DNA from: Allostella vacuolata
GTDB lineage: Bacteria; Pseudomonadota; Alphaproteobacteria; ATCC43930; Allostellaceae
Reading direction: 5' to 3'
Assembly: GCA_006739055.1 (NCBI GenBank)
Contig: AP019702.1
Location: 2,877,388 to 2,941,387 of the forward strand
Length of the DNA: 64,000 nt
Under the pieces are notes generated by a model. It saw nothing but the letters and a program-made list of their open reading frames with translations, did not search any database and was not told where the DNA came from. Each line of letters starts with the position of its first letter. Positions within the stretch are counted from its first letter, which is position 1. Positions 51,277 to 60,054 of this stretch are shown piece after piece. The position numbers and the translations under genes were made by a program.

Positions 51277-52566
51277 CTACGCGCCCTTCTGCAGCGCCTG
51301 GTCGAGGTCGGCGATGATGTCGTCGACGCTCTCGATGCCGATCGACAGGCGCACCACGTCGGGCCCGGCGCCGGCGGCCGCCCGCTGCTCGTCGCTCAGC
51401 TGGCGATGGGTGGTCGAGGCCGGATGGATGATCAGGCTGCGGGTGTCGCCGATGTTGGCGAGGTGGGAGAAGAGCTCGCAGCCCTCCACCAGCTTCACGC
51501 CGGCCTCGTAGCCGCCCTTGACGCCGAAGGTGAAGACCGAGCCCGCGCCGCGCGGCAGGTACTTGGCCGCCAGCGCCCGGTAGGGGCTGCTCTTCAGCCC
51601 GGCATAGGAGACCCAGGCGACGGCCGGGTGCCCCTCCAGGAACTCCGCCACCTTCTGCGCATTGGCGCAGTGCCGCTCCATGCGGAGCGCCAGGGTCTCG
51701 GTTCCGGTCAGGGTCAGGAAGGCGTTGAGCGGCGCCATCGCGGCCCCCAGGTCGCGCAGGCCGAGCGCATGGCCGTGCACGGTCAGCGCCAGGTCGCCGA
51801 AGGTCTCGTGGAAGCGCAGGCCGTGATAGGCCGGCTCCGGCTCGCTCAAGGACGGGTAGCGACCGCTCCTGGTCCAGTCGAAGCGGCCGCTGTCGACCAT
51901 CATCCCGCCCATGGAATTGCCATGGCCGGACAGGAACTTGGTGGTGGAGTGGATGACGATGTCGGCACCCCACTCGATCGGCCGGCAGAGATAGGGCGAG
52001 GCCATCGTGTTGTCGACGATGAACGGGATGCCGGCCTCGCGCGCGATCGCCGACACCGCCTCCAGGTCGGTGACGACCCCGCCCGGGTTGGCCAGGCTCT
52101 CGACGAAGATCGCCTTGCACTTGGGCGTGAGCGCGCGGCGGAAGTTCTCCGGGTCGTCGGAATCGATGAAGCGCACGTTCCAGCCGAATTTCTGGAAGCT
52201 GCGCCCGAACTGGGTGATCGAGCCGCCATAGAGGCGCTTGGCCGCCAGGAACTCGTCGCCCGGCTCCATCAGCGCGAAGAAGGCGAGCATCTGCGCGGCA
52301 TGGCCCGAGGCGCAGCCGGTCGCCCCGCGCCCGCCCTCCAGGCTGGCGACCCGCTCCTCGAGCGCGGCCACCGTCGGGTTGGTCAGGCGCGAATAGATGT
52401 AGCCGTAGGTCTGCAGGTTGAAGAGCGAGGCCGCATGGTCGACATCGTCGAAGACATAGGCGGTGGTCTGGTAGATCGGCACGGCGCGCGCGCCGGTGGT
52501 CGGGTCGGGGGCCGCACCGGCGTGGACGGAGCGGGTCTCGAAGCCGAACTTGGACTTGTCGGTCAT
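51277..52566 (-). CDS. O-acetylhomoserine sulfhydrylase-type PLP enzyme
   Basis: A 429-residue Cys/Met-metabolism PLP enzyme, most like O-acetylhomoserine (O-acetylserine) sulfhydrylase MetY, which makes homocysteine from sulfide. The PLP lysine is in HSTTKFLSGHGNS; YSRLTNPTVAALEERVASLEGG, VDNTMASPYLCRPIEWGADIVIHS and the C-terminal LSIGIESVDDIIADLDQAL are typical. Other family members such as cystathionine gamma-synthase are possible but shorter. Its start overlaps the CoA-binding protein gene by 4 bases. Confidence 0.92.
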   Translation of the reverse strand: MTDKSKFGFETRSVHAGAAPDPTTGARAVPIYQTTAYVFDDVDHAASLFNLQTYGYIYSRLTNPTVAALEERVASLEGGRGATGCASGHAAQMLAFFALMEPGDEFLAAKRLYGGSITQFGRSFQKFGWNVRFIDSDDPENFRRALTPKCKAIFVESLANPGGVVTDLEAVSAIAREAGIPFIVDNTMASPYLCRPIEWGADIVIHSTTKFLSGHGNSMGGMMVDSGRFDWTRSGRYPSLSEPEPAYHGLRFHETFGDLALTVHGHALGLRDLGAAMAPLNAFLTLTGTETLALRMERHCANAQKVAEFLEGHPAVAWVSYAGLKSSPYRALAAKYLPRGAGSVFTFGVKGGYEAGVKLVEGCELFSHLANIGDTRSLIIHPASTTHRQLSDEQRAAAGAGPDVVRLSIGIESVDDIIADLDQALQKGA

Positions 52567-53051
52567 GATTGCACCTTGCGCGTTCGCCGTGAGGTGATGA
52601 TTCCGGAATCGAAGCCGCCCCAGGACAGCTCGCCTGAATGGCGGCCGAACTCGATCTTCGGGCAGCGGTTCATGACGACCTGGATGCCGGCGGCCTCGGC
52701 CTTCGCCGCCGCCGCGTCGTGGCGGACGCCGAGCTGCATCCAGACCACCTTGGCGCCGATGGCGATCGCCTCGTCGACGATGCCGGGCACGGCGTCGGAG
52801 GCGCGGAAGACGTCGACCATGTCGACCGGCACCGGCACCTCGGCCAGGGAGGCATGGACGGTCTCGCCCAGGATCTGCTCGCCGGCCGCCCGCGGGTTGA
52901 CCGGGATCACCCGGAATCCCTTGCCCTGGAGGTACTTCATGACGAAGTAGCTGGGCCGGTTCCAGTTCGGGCTGGCGCCGACCATGGCGATGGTCTTCGT
53001 CTGCCGCAGGATGCCGGCGATATATTCGTCGGTGTAGTGCTCGTGGTCCAT
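52563..53051 (-). CDS. CoA-binding (YccU-like) protein
   Basis: A 162-residue single-domain protein with the CoA_binding Rossmann fold: IAMVGASPNWNRPSYFVMKYLQGKGFRVIPVNPRAAGEQILG, and VDMVDVFRASDAVPGIVDEAI. YccU-like proteins are widespread and of unknown role. It lies between enoyl-CoA hydratase and metY with 1-base and 4-base overlaps, so the three are translationally coupled. Confidence 0.92.
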   Translation of the reverse strand: MDHEHYTDEYIAGILRQTKTIAMVGASPNWNRPSYFVMKYLQGKGFRVIPVNPRAAGEQILGETVHASLAEVPVPVDMVDVFRASDAVPGIVDEAIAIGAKVVWMQLGVRHDAAAAKAEAAGIQVVMNRCPKIEFGRHSGELSWGGFDSGIITSRRTRKVQS

Positions 53052-53848
53052 CAGCAGCCCTTCCAGGCCGGCTTGCGCTTGGTGACGAAGGCGTCGATGC
53101 CCTCGGCCGCGTCGGCCGCCATCATGTTCTGCGTCATCACCTCGGAGGCATAGGCGTAGGCGTCGGCCAGCGGCAGGTCGCGCTGGCGGTAGAAGGCCTC
53201 TTTGCCGATCGCCAGCACATGCGGCGACTTGGCGGCGATGGCGCCGGCCAGCCCGTCGACCGCCGCGCGCAGGCCGTCCGCCGGCACCACCCGGTTGACC
53301 AGCCCCAGCGCGCGGGCGGTATCGGCGTCGACCGGCTCGCCGGTCAGCAGCATCTCCATCGACGCCTTGGCGCCTACCGCGCGGGTCAGCGCCACCATCG
53401 GGGTCGAGCAGAAGAGGCCGATGTTGACCCCGGGCGTGGCGAAGCGCGCGCCCTCGGCGGCGATGGCCAGGTCGCAGGTGGCGACCAGCTGGCAGCCGGC
53501 GGCGGTTGCCATCGCGTGGACCTCGGCGATGACCGGCTTGGGCAGGCGGGTGATCTGCAGCATCAGGTCGCTGCACTGCCGGAACAGGGCCGCCATCGTC
53601 TCGCGGCGGGTATCGCCGCGGACCTCCTTCAGGTCGTGGCCGGCGCAGAAGGCGGGGCCGTTGGCGGCCAGCACCACGACCTTGATCGCGGCGTCGCCGG
53701 CGATGGCGGCGAGTGCCGCCGACAGCTGGTCCATCAGGGCGACCGACAGGGCGTTGCGCGCCTCCGGCCGGTTCAAGGTCAGGCGGGCGATGCCGTCACG
53801 GTCCTCGCGCAGGAGGAGGGGGCGGTCCTGGGGCGCCGGTGCCAGCAT
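53051..53848 (-). CDS. Enoyl-CoA hydratase/isomerase-family protein
   Basis: A 265-residue crotonase-fold enzyme. The oxyanion-hole stretch PAFCAGHDLKEVRGD and the second active-site region TCDLAIAAEGARFATPGVNIGLFCSTPM are visible; the usual glutamates are replaced by other residues in part, so hydration of a simple enoyl-CoA is not certain. The start at 53848 precedes the domain. Its stop and the next start share one base. Confidence 0.9.
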   Translation of the reverse strand: MLAPAPQDRPLLLREDRDGIARLTLNRPEARNALSVALMDQLSAALAAIAGDAAIKVVVLAANGPAFCAGHDLKEVRGDTRRETMAALFRQCSDLMLQITRLPKPVIAEVHAMATAAGCQLVATCDLAIAAEGARFATPGVNIGLFCSTPMVALTRAVGAKASMEMLLTGEPVDADTARALGLVNRVVPADGLRAAVDGLAGAIAAKSPHVLAIGKEAFYRQRDLPLADAYAYASEVMTQNMMAADAAEGIDAFVTKRKPAWKGC

Positions 53849-53946
53849 GGGGGTGGGGATCCTCGCCGGGACGGGTTGCGGATGGCCGGCATCAATGCCG
53901 GCCGCGGTCGGCCGGCGCAAGCCGAAACGGGTCCGTCCGCCGCCGC

Positions 53947-55329
53947 TCAGAGCCCGATCGCCACCGACCGCGCCCGGGCACCGGCCGCGGCGATCGGCGC
54001 GCCGGTGGCGGACAGGGTGTCGGCCAGGTTGCCCCAGCTCCAGCCGCACCAGGGCTTGCGGCGCACCCGCTCCGACCAGAGCGCACGGGCGAGCGGCCGG
54101 CGATCGGCCTTGAGCGCGGCCACGGCCAGGATCTGCTCGAACACGTCGCGCTGCGCCCGGCTGCCGCCGATGCGGTGCAGCGACGGGCGGGCGGCGGCGA
54201 GGTGGTCGACCGCCCGGCCGAAATCGCCGCGGCGATAGGCGAGGATGCCGTCGACCAGGTCCGCCCCGCATTCCGCCATGACCCCGGACTGGGACTCGCC
54301 GGCGGCCGCGTAGGCGCGGGCGCCCTCGGCGAACCGGCCGGGCTGGTCGCCGTCGCCCGCGGCGGCGAGCGCCATGGCGAAATGCAGGTCGGCGAAGACC
54401 AGCATATGGTCGTCGATCCGCTCGGCGGCGCGCGCCGCCAGCTCCTGCCAGCGCTGCCCGACATCGACGCCGACATGCTCCAGCCGCCACAGGAGCGAGG
54501 TGGCGTTGGCGATGTCGAGCGAATCGTCGGTCGATTCCGCCCGCACCTCGCGGTCGTAGAGGGCGAGTGCCGCGTCGTAGCGGCCGCGGTCCCAGTGGAA
54601 CAGGGCGCGGTGCCACCACAGGTGGAAGGCGAAGTTGTGGCAGTCGCCGAAATTGCCCTCGAGCCCGGTGATCCAGGCGATGCCCTCGTCGGCCCGGCCC
54701 TGCATCTCCATCACGTGGGCGACGGCATGGGTCGCCCAGATGTCGTGCGGGTGAATCTCGACCGCCCGCCGCCCGTCGCGTTCGGCGGCCGCGTAGTCGC
54801 CGGCTTCCTCCTGGGCGAAGGCATAGGCGCCCAGCATGTAGCCGTAGCCCGGCACCGCCTCGTCCCAGGCATGGAAGCAGCGGGCGAAGGAATCGCGCAT
54901 GGCGGCGGCGTCGCCGGCATAGAAATGGCCGAAGTTCGCCAGTCGCAGCGCCATCACGTCGCGCGGATGCTCCGGCAGCAGCGCCTCCCAGCGGCGCACG
55001 GCGCCGGCGAAGTCGCCCGCCACCCACAGGCGCAGCGCCTCGACATGGGCGCGTTCCCGCGCGGTCGCGCCGGCCGCCGCCTTCTCGGCCGCCGCCAGCG
55101 ACTTGGCCGCCCGCGGCACCAGGGTGCGGTTGCCCATCAGCATCATGTAGTAGCCGCGCAGCACGTTGGCGAAGACGCATTCGGGGTCGAGCGCCAGCGC
55201 CGGCTTCAGGCGGTCGCCGGTGTCCTTGCGGAAGGCGAGGAACCCCGCCAGCGAGGCGTCGATATGGGCCACGACCGCCGGGTCGGCGGCGGTCACGGCA
55301 AGGCCGCGGGCATCGGCGTGGAGAGGCAT
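53947..55329 (-). CDS. TTC38-like tetratricopeptide protein
   Basis: A 460-residue all-helical protein of the TTC38 family. It holds several TPR-like helix pairs, including the conserved WATHAVAHVMEMQGRADEGIAWI and CHNFAFHLWWHRALFHWDRGRYDAALALYD. No signal peptide or catalytic motif is seen. Function in bacteria is unknown. It lies 98 bases upstream of the enoyl-CoA hydratase gene in the same direction and may start that operon. The start at 55329 (MPLHADARG) leaves out a low-quality extension. Confidence 0.87.
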   Translation of the reverse strand: MPLHADARGLAVTAADPAVVAHIDASLAGFLAFRKDTGDRLKPALALDPECVFANVLRGYYMMLMGNRTLVPRAAKSLAAAEKAAAGATARERAHVEALRLWVAGDFAGAVRRWEALLPEHPRDVMALRLANFGHFYAGDAAAMRDSFARCFHAWDEAVPGYGYMLGAYAFAQEEAGDYAAAERDGRRAVEIHPHDIWATHAVAHVMEMQGRADEGIAWITGLEGNFGDCHNFAFHLWWHRALFHWDRGRYDAALALYDREVRAESTDDSLDIANATSLLWRLEHVGVDVGQRWQELAARAAERIDDHMLVFADLHFAMALAAAGDGDQPGRFAEGARAYAAAGESQSGVMAECGADLVDGILAYRRGDFGRAVDHLAAARPSLHRIGGSRAQRDVFEQILAVAALKADRRPLARALWSERVRRKPWCGWSWGNLADTLSATGAPIAAAGARARSVAIGL

Positions 55330-55459
55330 CGGGCGGCTCCGGGCGGCAGGGGACGGTTGCGCCAACCCTGCGCCGGTCGGGCGGCGCGATGCAACCGGGT
55401 GGTCCCTTCCGCCGCAGGCGGCCGCCGACCATACTGGCGCCTGGCGGAAGGAGCGGAGC

Positions 55460-55891
55460 ATGGGCCAGGCGCGCATCACCCGGGAGGAGTTCGACCAGTT
55501 GTGCGCGGCCGAGCTGCCGTTCACGACCTCGTTCGGCTTCCGGCTCGACCGCATCGGCTGGGGCGAGGCGGTCTGCCGGGCGCCCTTCCGCAGCGATTCG
55601 ATCCGCCCGGGCGGGACCATCGCCGGCCCGATTCTGATGGGGCTGGCGGATTTCGCGCTCTATGCGGCGGTGCTGAGCCGGATCGGCGCGGTGCCGCTGG
55701 CCGTCACCACCAGCCTGACCACCAATTTCCTGCGCCGGCCGCGCCCGGCCGACGTGATCGCCGAGGCGCGCCTGCTCAAGCTCGGCCGGCGGCTGGCCTA
55801 TGGCGAGGTCCTGCTGCGCTCCGAGGGCGAGGACGACCCGGTCGCCCACGTCACCGGGACCTACTCGATTCCGCCCGGCGCGGTCGCCTGA
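55460..55891 (+). CDS. PaaI-type hotdog thioesterase
   Basis: A 143-residue hotdog-fold acyl-CoA thioesterase. Core sequence: AELPFTTSFGFRLDRIGWGEAVCRAPF, RPGGTIAGPILMGLADFALYAAV with the likely catalytic Asp in GLADFAL, and SLTTNFLRRPRPADVIAEARLLKLGRRLAYGEV. ATG 55460 has GGAGCGGAGC upstream. It is divergent from the TTC38-like gene and ends before an intrinsic terminator. Confidence 0.88.
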   Translation: MGQARITREEFDQLCAAELPFTTSFGFRLDRIGWGEAVCRAPFRSDSIRPGGTIAGPILMGLADFALYAAVLSRIGAVPLAVTTSLTTNFLRRPRPADVIAEARLLKLGRRLAYGEVLLRSEGEDDPVAHVTGTYSIPPGAVA

Positions 55892-55899
55892 GATTATGC

Positions 55900-55913
55900 G
55901 GTATCATGATACC
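55900..55913. repeat. 14-bp perfect palindrome
   Basis: GGTATCATGATACC is an exact palindrome beginning 9 bases after the thioesterase stop and 9 bases before the intrinsic terminator stem. Perfect 14-bp symmetry with a TGA-TCA centre suggests a protein-binding site or a short stem; no regulator is known for it here. Confidence 0.7.
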
Positions 55914-55921
55914 AGTATGCT

Positions 55922-55946
55922 AAAAGCCCCGTGCCATCGGGGTTTT
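55922..55946 (+). terminator. Intrinsic terminator after the thioesterase gene
   Basis: CCCCG (55927-55931) pairs with CGGGG (55938-55942) around a 6-base loop; the flanking AAAAG and TTTT extend the stem and provide the U-tract. It separates the thioesterase from the rplM promoter. Confidence 0.75.
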
Positions 55947-55951
55947 CTGCG

Positions 55952-55980
55952 TTGACAGCGCGACGATGCGGCGGTAACTA
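55952..55980 (+). promoter_or_regulatory. Candidate promoter of rplM-rpsI
   Basis: A perfect TTGACA (55952-55957) is followed after 17 bases by TAACTA (55975-55980), a weak -10. It lies 59 bases before the rplM start and just after the upstream terminator, the right place for the ribosomal operon promoter. Confidence 0.5.
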
Positions 55981-56038
55981 GCCGGCCCGAAGCGGCGTCC
56001 AGGGGCGCCGCGCCCGCATTTTGATCGAGCGTGTCCGA

Positions 56039-56506
56039 ATGAAGACCTTTTCCGCGAAGCCCGCGGACATCAGCAAGAAGTGGGTGCTGATCGATGCTGA
56101 CGGGCTGGTGCTGGGGCGCCTGGCGAGCGTGATCGCGCTCCGCCTCAAGGGCAAGCACAAGACGACCTTCACCCCGCACATGGACTGCGGCGACAACATC
56201 ATCGTCGTCAATGCGGACAAGGTCCAGGTGACCGGCCGCAAGCTCGAGCAGGATGTGTTCTACTGGCACACCGGCTATCCGGGCGGCATCAAGGGCCGGA
56301 CCAAGGGCGAGATCCTGCGTGGCCGCTTCCCCGAGCGCGTGCTCGAGAAGGCCGTCGAGCGCATGATGAAGAAGGACAGCCCGCTCGCCCGCCAGCAGAT
56401 GAAGAACCTGCGCATCTACAAGGGCGCCGAGCACCCGCACGAGGCCCAGCAGCCGGAAACGCTGGACGTTGCGGCGATGAACCCGAAGAACAAGCGCAAG
56501 GGCTGA
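56039..56506 (+). CDS. rplM: 50S ribosomal protein L13
   Basis: A 155-residue L13. It starts [22 protein letters not shown] and contains [27 protein letters not shown], the family signature, and [42 protein letters not shown] 56039 is the canonical start; the frame continues 6 codons upstream to 56021. It is 4 bases from rpsI. Confidence 0.98.
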   Translation: MKTFSAKPADISKKWVLIDADGLVLGRLASVIALRLKGKHKTTFTPHMDCGDNIIVVNADKVQVTGRKLEQDVFYWHTGYPGGIKGRTKGEILRGRFPERVLEKAVERMMKKDSPLARQQMKNLRIYKGAEHPHEAQQPETLDVAAMNPKNKRKG

Positions 56507-56510
56507 TCCG

Positions 56511-57032
56511 ATGGCCGAGACTCTCGAATCCCTGGGCCAGCTCAAGGACGCGCTGGCCGCTGCCCAGAACCCGCCTGCCGCTGCTCCGATGGCCGGTGAA
56601 GATGCCGTCGAGCCGGTCGAGCTGCGCGAGCGCCAGGTCGACCAGTTCGGCCGTGCCTACGCCACCGGCAAGCGCAAGAACGCCATCGCGCGCGTCTGGC
56701 TGAAGCCCGGCACCGGCGCGATCAGCGTCAACGGCAAGGACCTGGAGACCTATTTCGCCCGGCCCGTGCTGCGCATGATCATCAACCAGCCGTTCCAGGT
56801 CGTCGCGCGCGAAGACCAGTACGACATCTTCTGCACCGTCGTCGGCGGCGGCCTGTCGGGCCAGGCGGGCGCGGTGCGGCACGGCATCTCCAAGGCGCTT
56901 ACCAACTACGAGCCGGAGCTGCGCGGCGCCCTCAAGAAGGTCGGCTTCCTGACCCGCGACAGCCGCGTCGTCGAGCGCAAGAAGTACGGCAAGGCGAAGG
57001 CCCGCCGCAGCTTCCAGTTCTCGAAGCGCTGA
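56511..57032 (+). CDS. rpsI: 30S ribosomal protein S9 with N-terminal extension
   Basis: A 173-residue S9. Residues about 45-173 are the ribosomal domain ([61 protein letters not shown]; ending RRSFQFSKR). The first 44 residues form an acidic, alanine/proline-rich extension ([21 protein letters not shown]) that many alphaproteobacterial S9 proteins carry. A strong intrinsic terminator follows 28 bases after the stop. Confidence 0.98.
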   Translation: MAETLESLGQLKDALAAAQNPPAAAPMAGEDAVEPVELRERQVDQFGRAYATGKRKNAIARVWLKPGTGAISVNGKDLETYFARPVLRMIINQPFQVVAREDQYDIFCTVVGGGLSGQAGAVRHGISKALTNYEPELRGALKKVGFLTRDSRVVERKKYGKAKARRSFQFSKR

Positions 57033-57060
57033 TCCCTCCGGCATCGTCCCGGATGGAAGG

Positions 57061-57087
57061 GGCCGCGCCGCGAGGCGCGGCCTTTTT
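57061..57087 (+). terminator. Intrinsic terminator of rplM-rpsI
   Basis: GGCCGCGCC (57061-57069) pairs with GGCGCGGCC (57074-57082) over 9 bp with a 4-base loop, followed by TTTTT (57083-57087). Confidence 0.9.
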
Positions 57088-57104
57088 CGCTGCCGGCCCG
57101 GTGC

Positions 57105-57275
57105 AGTTTCCGGTACCGCGGCGGCCCGGCCCGGTGTATGGAAGGACCATGGTTGCCATCGGAAATCCCGCATCGTTCGAGCAGGCGTCGCGACGCCGCA
57201 GCATCGGGATTCCCCGCTGAGCGCCGGGCCGATGGCCCATGACCCCGAAAAGGCCGCGCTCTGCGCGGCCTTTTT
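57105..57275 (+). ncRNA. Possible structured small RNA between rpsI and argC
   Basis: The DNA between the two terminators can form at least two further stem-loops, one with a 14-bp perfect palindrome (57184-57197), and ends at its own intrinsic terminator. A second terminator just after the first would not be needed unless transcription starts between them. The 5' end is a guess; no -35/-10 pair is convincing. Confidence 0.25.
57252..57275 (+). terminator. Second intrinsic terminator upstream of argC
   Basis: GGCCGCGC (57252-57259) pairs with GCGCGGCC (57263-57270) with a 3-base loop, followed by TTTTT (57271-57275). The stem and tail are nearly the same as in the rpsI terminator. Confidence 0.85.
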
Positions 57276-57342
57276 CGTTTGGCGGCCTTGCGCCCGGGCA
57301 GGTGGGCGAAGCAGATAGGGAAAGTCGGAGGAGGGCGGTTCG

Positions 57343-58314
57343 ATGGTCGACAAGAGTGGCAAGCCCCGGGTCTTCATTGACGGCGAAGCCGGTACGACCG
57401 GCCTTGGCATCCGCGAGCGCCTGCTGGCGACCCCGTGGGTCGAGCTGAAGAGCCTGCCGGCCGAGCGCCGCAAGGACCCCGCGGCGCGCCAGGCCCTGAT
57501 GGCCGAGGTCGACCTGGTGGTGCTGTGCCTGCCCGACGACGCCGCGCGCGAATCGGCGGCGCTGGCCGACGCGCTTGGCCCCGACAGCCCGCGGGTGCTG
57601 GATGCCAGCACCGCCTATCGCACCGCCGAGGGTTGGACCTACGGCTTCGCCGAGATGACCCCGGACCAGGCGGCGCGGATCGCGGCGGCGCGGCGGGTGA
57701 CCAACCCCGGCTGCTACCCGACCGGCGCCATCGCGCTGCTGCGGCCGCTGGTCGATGCCGGGCTGCTGCCGGCCGACTATCCCGTCACGATCAACGCCGT
57801 CAGCGGCTACAGCGGCGGCGGCAAGGGCATGATCGAGGCCCATGACCGCGAGGGCGGCCCGGCCTTCGAACTGTACGGGCTGAAGCTCGAGCACAAGCAC
57901 CTGCCGGAGACGCAGCTCTATTCCGGCCTGACTCGGCGGCCGATCTTCGTGCCGTCGGTCGGCCATTTCCGGCAGGGCATGCTGGTGTCGGTGCCGCTGC
58001 ATCTCGACACGCTGCCCGGCCGGCCCTCGGGCCGCGACCTGGAGGCGGTGCTGGCCGACCGCTATCGCGGCGCCGAGCTCGTCTCGGTCGTCCCGGTCGG
58101 CGAGGGCAAGGAGATGGTCGACCGGATCGTCCCGGACACCTTGAACGACACCGACCGGCTGGAACTGCGGGTCTTCGCCAGCGAGAAGCACCGCCAGGCG
58201 GTGCTGGTGGCCCGCCTCGACAATCTCGGCAAGGGCGCCTCGGGTGCGGCGGTGCAGAACATCGGCCTGATGCTCGGCCGCGGGGCCGCGGTCCAGGCCC
58301 AGGCAGCGGAGTGA
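57343..58314 (+). CDS. argC: N-acetyl-gamma-glutamyl-phosphate reductase
   Basis: A 323-residue NADPH-dependent enzyme of arginine biosynthesis that reduces N-acetylglutamyl phosphate to the semialdehyde. Seen: [18 protein letters not shown] at the N-terminus, DASTAYRT, catalytic Cys in [34 protein letters not shown], and the C-terminal [15 protein letters not shown]. The shorter length and the GEAGTTGL opening mark the type-2 ArgC group. GGAGGAGGGCGG precedes ATG 57343. argC in this position after rplM-rpsI is common in alphaproteobacteria. Confidence 0.97.
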   Translation: MVDKSGKPRVFIDGEAGTTGLGIRERLLATPWVELKSLPAERRKDPAARQALMAEVDLVVLCLPDDAARESAALADALGPDSPRVLDASTAYRTAEGWTYGFAEMTPDQAARIAAARRVTNPGCYPTGAIALLRPLVDAGLLPADYPVTINAVSGYSGGGKGMIEAHDREGGPAFELYGLKLEHKHLPETQLYSGLTRRPIFVPSVGHFRQGMLVSVPLHLDTLPGRPSGRDLEAVLADRYRGAELVSVVPVGEGKEMVDRIVPDTLNDTDRLELRVFASEKHRQAVLVARLDNLGKGASGAAVQNIGLMLGRGAAVQAQAAE

Positions 58315-58319
58315 CCGGC

Positions 58320-58883
58320 ATGAACAGCTTCAGCCCGACCCCGGGCGGCATCCTGATCCCCTTCCGCGGCAAGAGCCCGCGGGTGGCGCCCGACGCCTTC
58401 ATCGCGCCGACCGCGGTGCTGATCGGCGACGTCGAGGTCGGCCCGCAGTCGGGCATCTGGTTCGGCTGCGTGCTGCGCGCCGACACCAACGCCATCCGCA
58501 TCGGCGCCCGCTCCAACATCCAGGACGGCACCATCATCCACGTCAACCCGCCCGAGGAGCACGCGACCATCATCGGCGACGACGTGACCGTGGGGCACCT
58601 GTGCCTGATCCATGCCGCGCGCCTGGAGAGCGGCGCCTTCGTCGGCATGAAGGCGGCGGTGATCGACGGCGCGGTCGTCGAGGGCGGGGCGATGGTCGCG
58701 GCGGGCGCGCTGGTCACCCCCAACAAGCGGGTGCCGTCCGGCGAGATGTGGGCCGGCAGCCCGGCCGCCTTCAAGCGCAAGATCTCGCCCGAGGACTGGG
58801 CGGTGTTCGCCCGCACGGCCGAGCGCTACGTCGATTTCGGCCAGGAGTACCGGGCCGAGGGCATCGGCGTCGGCGCGGGCTGA
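58320..58883 (+). CDS. Gamma carbonic anhydrase-family protein
   Basis: A 187-residue left-handed beta-helix hexapeptide-repeat protein (ADTNAIRIGARSNIQDGTIIHVN; GDDVTVGHLCLIHAARLESGAFVGMKAAVIDGAVVEGGAMVAAGALV). The three zinc-site histidines are in IIHVN, VGHLC and LIHAA. Family members hydrate CO2 or, like PaaY/YrdA, have unclear activity. ATG 58320 with GCGGAG upstream is preferred over the GTG at 58311 that overlaps the argC stop. Confidence 0.93.
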   Translation: MNSFSPTPGGILIPFRGKSPRVAPDAFIAPTAVLIGDVEVGPQSGIWFGCVLRADTNAIRIGARSNIQDGTIIHVNPPEEHATIIGDDVTVGHLCLIHAARLESGAFVGMKAAVIDGAVVEGGAMVAAGALVTPNKRVPSGEMWAGSPAAFKRKISPEDWAVFARTAERYVDFGQEYRAEGIGVGAG

Positions 58884-58965
58884 GCGAAGGGGCCGCTTGG
58901 CCGTATCCGACCGCCCCCGGATGCCGCTAAGCTTCGTCCCTCAATCCAGTCTGGGGGGCGGGGCC

Positions 58966-60018
58966 ATGGCGATATCGGGTGGGTGGACGCGGCGCGGCGT
59001 GCTGGCCGGAGCGGCGGCGGCGACAGGTCTGGCGGCGATCGGCCGGCCGGCCGCGGCGGCGGCCTGCAGCCAGGTGGTGATCGGCACCTGGGGCGGCGAC
59101 TACCAGAGGCTGATCGCCGCCCATATCGAGAAGCCGCTGATGGACCCGCAGCGGATCGAGGCGATCCACGATGTCGGCACCTCGTCCGCGCGCAAGACCA
59201 AGCTCCTGGCCGGCCGCGGCGCGCGCCGCGCGGCGATGGACATCGCCTGCCTCAGCGATCTCGACACCTTCGAGCTGAACCAGGCCGGCGTCCTGGCGCC
59301 GATCGACACCGGCCGGGTGCCGAGCCACGCGAATCTGCTGAAGCCGCTGGTGCGGCCGTTCGCAATCGCCCACATCTATTCGGCCAAGGTGATCGTCTAC
59401 AACCCGGCGAAGATCAAGGCGGCACCCCAGTCCTTCAACGACCTGTGGGACCCGAAATACAAGGGCCGGGTCGGGCTGGTCGACGGCCACTACGCGCAGA
59501 ACATCGAATCGGCGGCACTCATCAGTGGCGGCTCGATGTCCGACTACGAGCCCGGCAAGGCCAAGCTGCTGGAGCTGAAGAAGCTGTCCGAGCCCAAGGT
59601 CTATCCCTCCAACGAGGCGCTGGCGGCCGCGCTGAAGAGCGAGGAGATCTGGATCACCCTGATGTTCAAGGCACGCGGCTTCATGTGGAAGAAGTCGGGC
59701 ATCCCGGTCGAGAGCGCGACGCCGAAGGAGGGCGCCACCCCCTACATCTCCGACATGGCCGTGGCCCGGAATGCGGAGAACGCCGACTGCGCGTGGAAGT
59801 ACATGGAGGCGATGCTGAAGCCGGAGGCCCAGGTCGGCTTCGCCGACCAGATGGGCTACCTGCCGACCGTGACCAACGCCAAGCTGCCGGCCGACCTGCA
59901 GAAGGAGATCGGCTTCTCCGAGGCCGAGATCGCCGCCTTCAACCTGCCGGATTACGGCTATGTCGCGAAGAACGCCGCGCCGCTGCTGGAGTGGTGGAAC
60001 AAGTCGTTCAAGGGTTGA
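58966..60018 (+). CDS. Extracellular solute-binding protein (PotD/iron-type)
   Basis: A 350-residue periplasmic receptor with a twin-arginine-like leader (TRRGVLAGAAAATGLAAIGRPAAAAA, cleavage about residue 32). The mature part begins CSQVVIGTWGGDYQRLIAAHIEKPL and contains NPAKIKAAPQSFNDLWDPKYKGRVGLVDG, typical of polyamine/thiamine/iron ABC receptors. No permease or ATPase genes are adjacent; it is convergent with phaC. GGGGGGCGGGG precedes ATG 58966. Confidence 0.9.
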   Translation: MAISGGWTRRGVLAGAAAATGLAAIGRPAAAAACSQVVIGTWGGDYQRLIAAHIEKPLMDPQRIEAIHDVGTSSARKTKLLAGRGARRAAMDIACLSDLDTFELNQAGVLAPIDTGRVPSHANLLKPLVRPFAIAHIYSAKVIVYNPAKIKAAPQSFNDLWDPKYKGRVGLVDGHYAQNIESAALISGGSMSDYEPGKAKLLELKKLSEPKVYPSNEALAAALKSEEIWITLMFKARGFMWKKSGIPVESATPKEGATPYISDMAVARNAENADCAWKYMEAMLKPEAQVGFADQMGYLPTVTNAKLPADLQKEIGFSEAEIAAFNLPDYGYVAKNAAPLLEWWNKSFKG

Positions 60019-60054
60019 GTTCCGACCCGGACCGAAGGAGCGCCGGCCCGGCCC

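Larger units (their letters stand above)
57033..57342. other. 310-base region between rpsI and argC with two terminators
   Basis: No protein gene is seen. After the rpsI terminator (57061-57087) comes a stretch with several stem-loops: GGCGTCGCGACGCC (57184-57197), enclosed by GGAAATCCCG (57161-57170) and CGGGATTCC (57205-57213), and GGGCC/GGCCC (57226-57230, 57234-57238). A second terminator (57252-57275) follows. A non-coding RNA is possible, but no clear promoter is recognised. Confidence 0.5.

Noticed and set aside
52563-52566. SAM-responsive riboswitch in front of the O-acetylhomoserine sulfhydrylase gene
   Set aside because: The gene overlaps its upstream neighbour by 4 bases, leaving no leader for a riboswitch.
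53051-55849. A 932-codon open frame that would fuse a TPR-like region to enoyl-CoA hydratase
   Set aside because: Only the last 265 codons are the hydratase. The upstream part is out of frame with the real TPR gene and is low-complexity shadow sequence.
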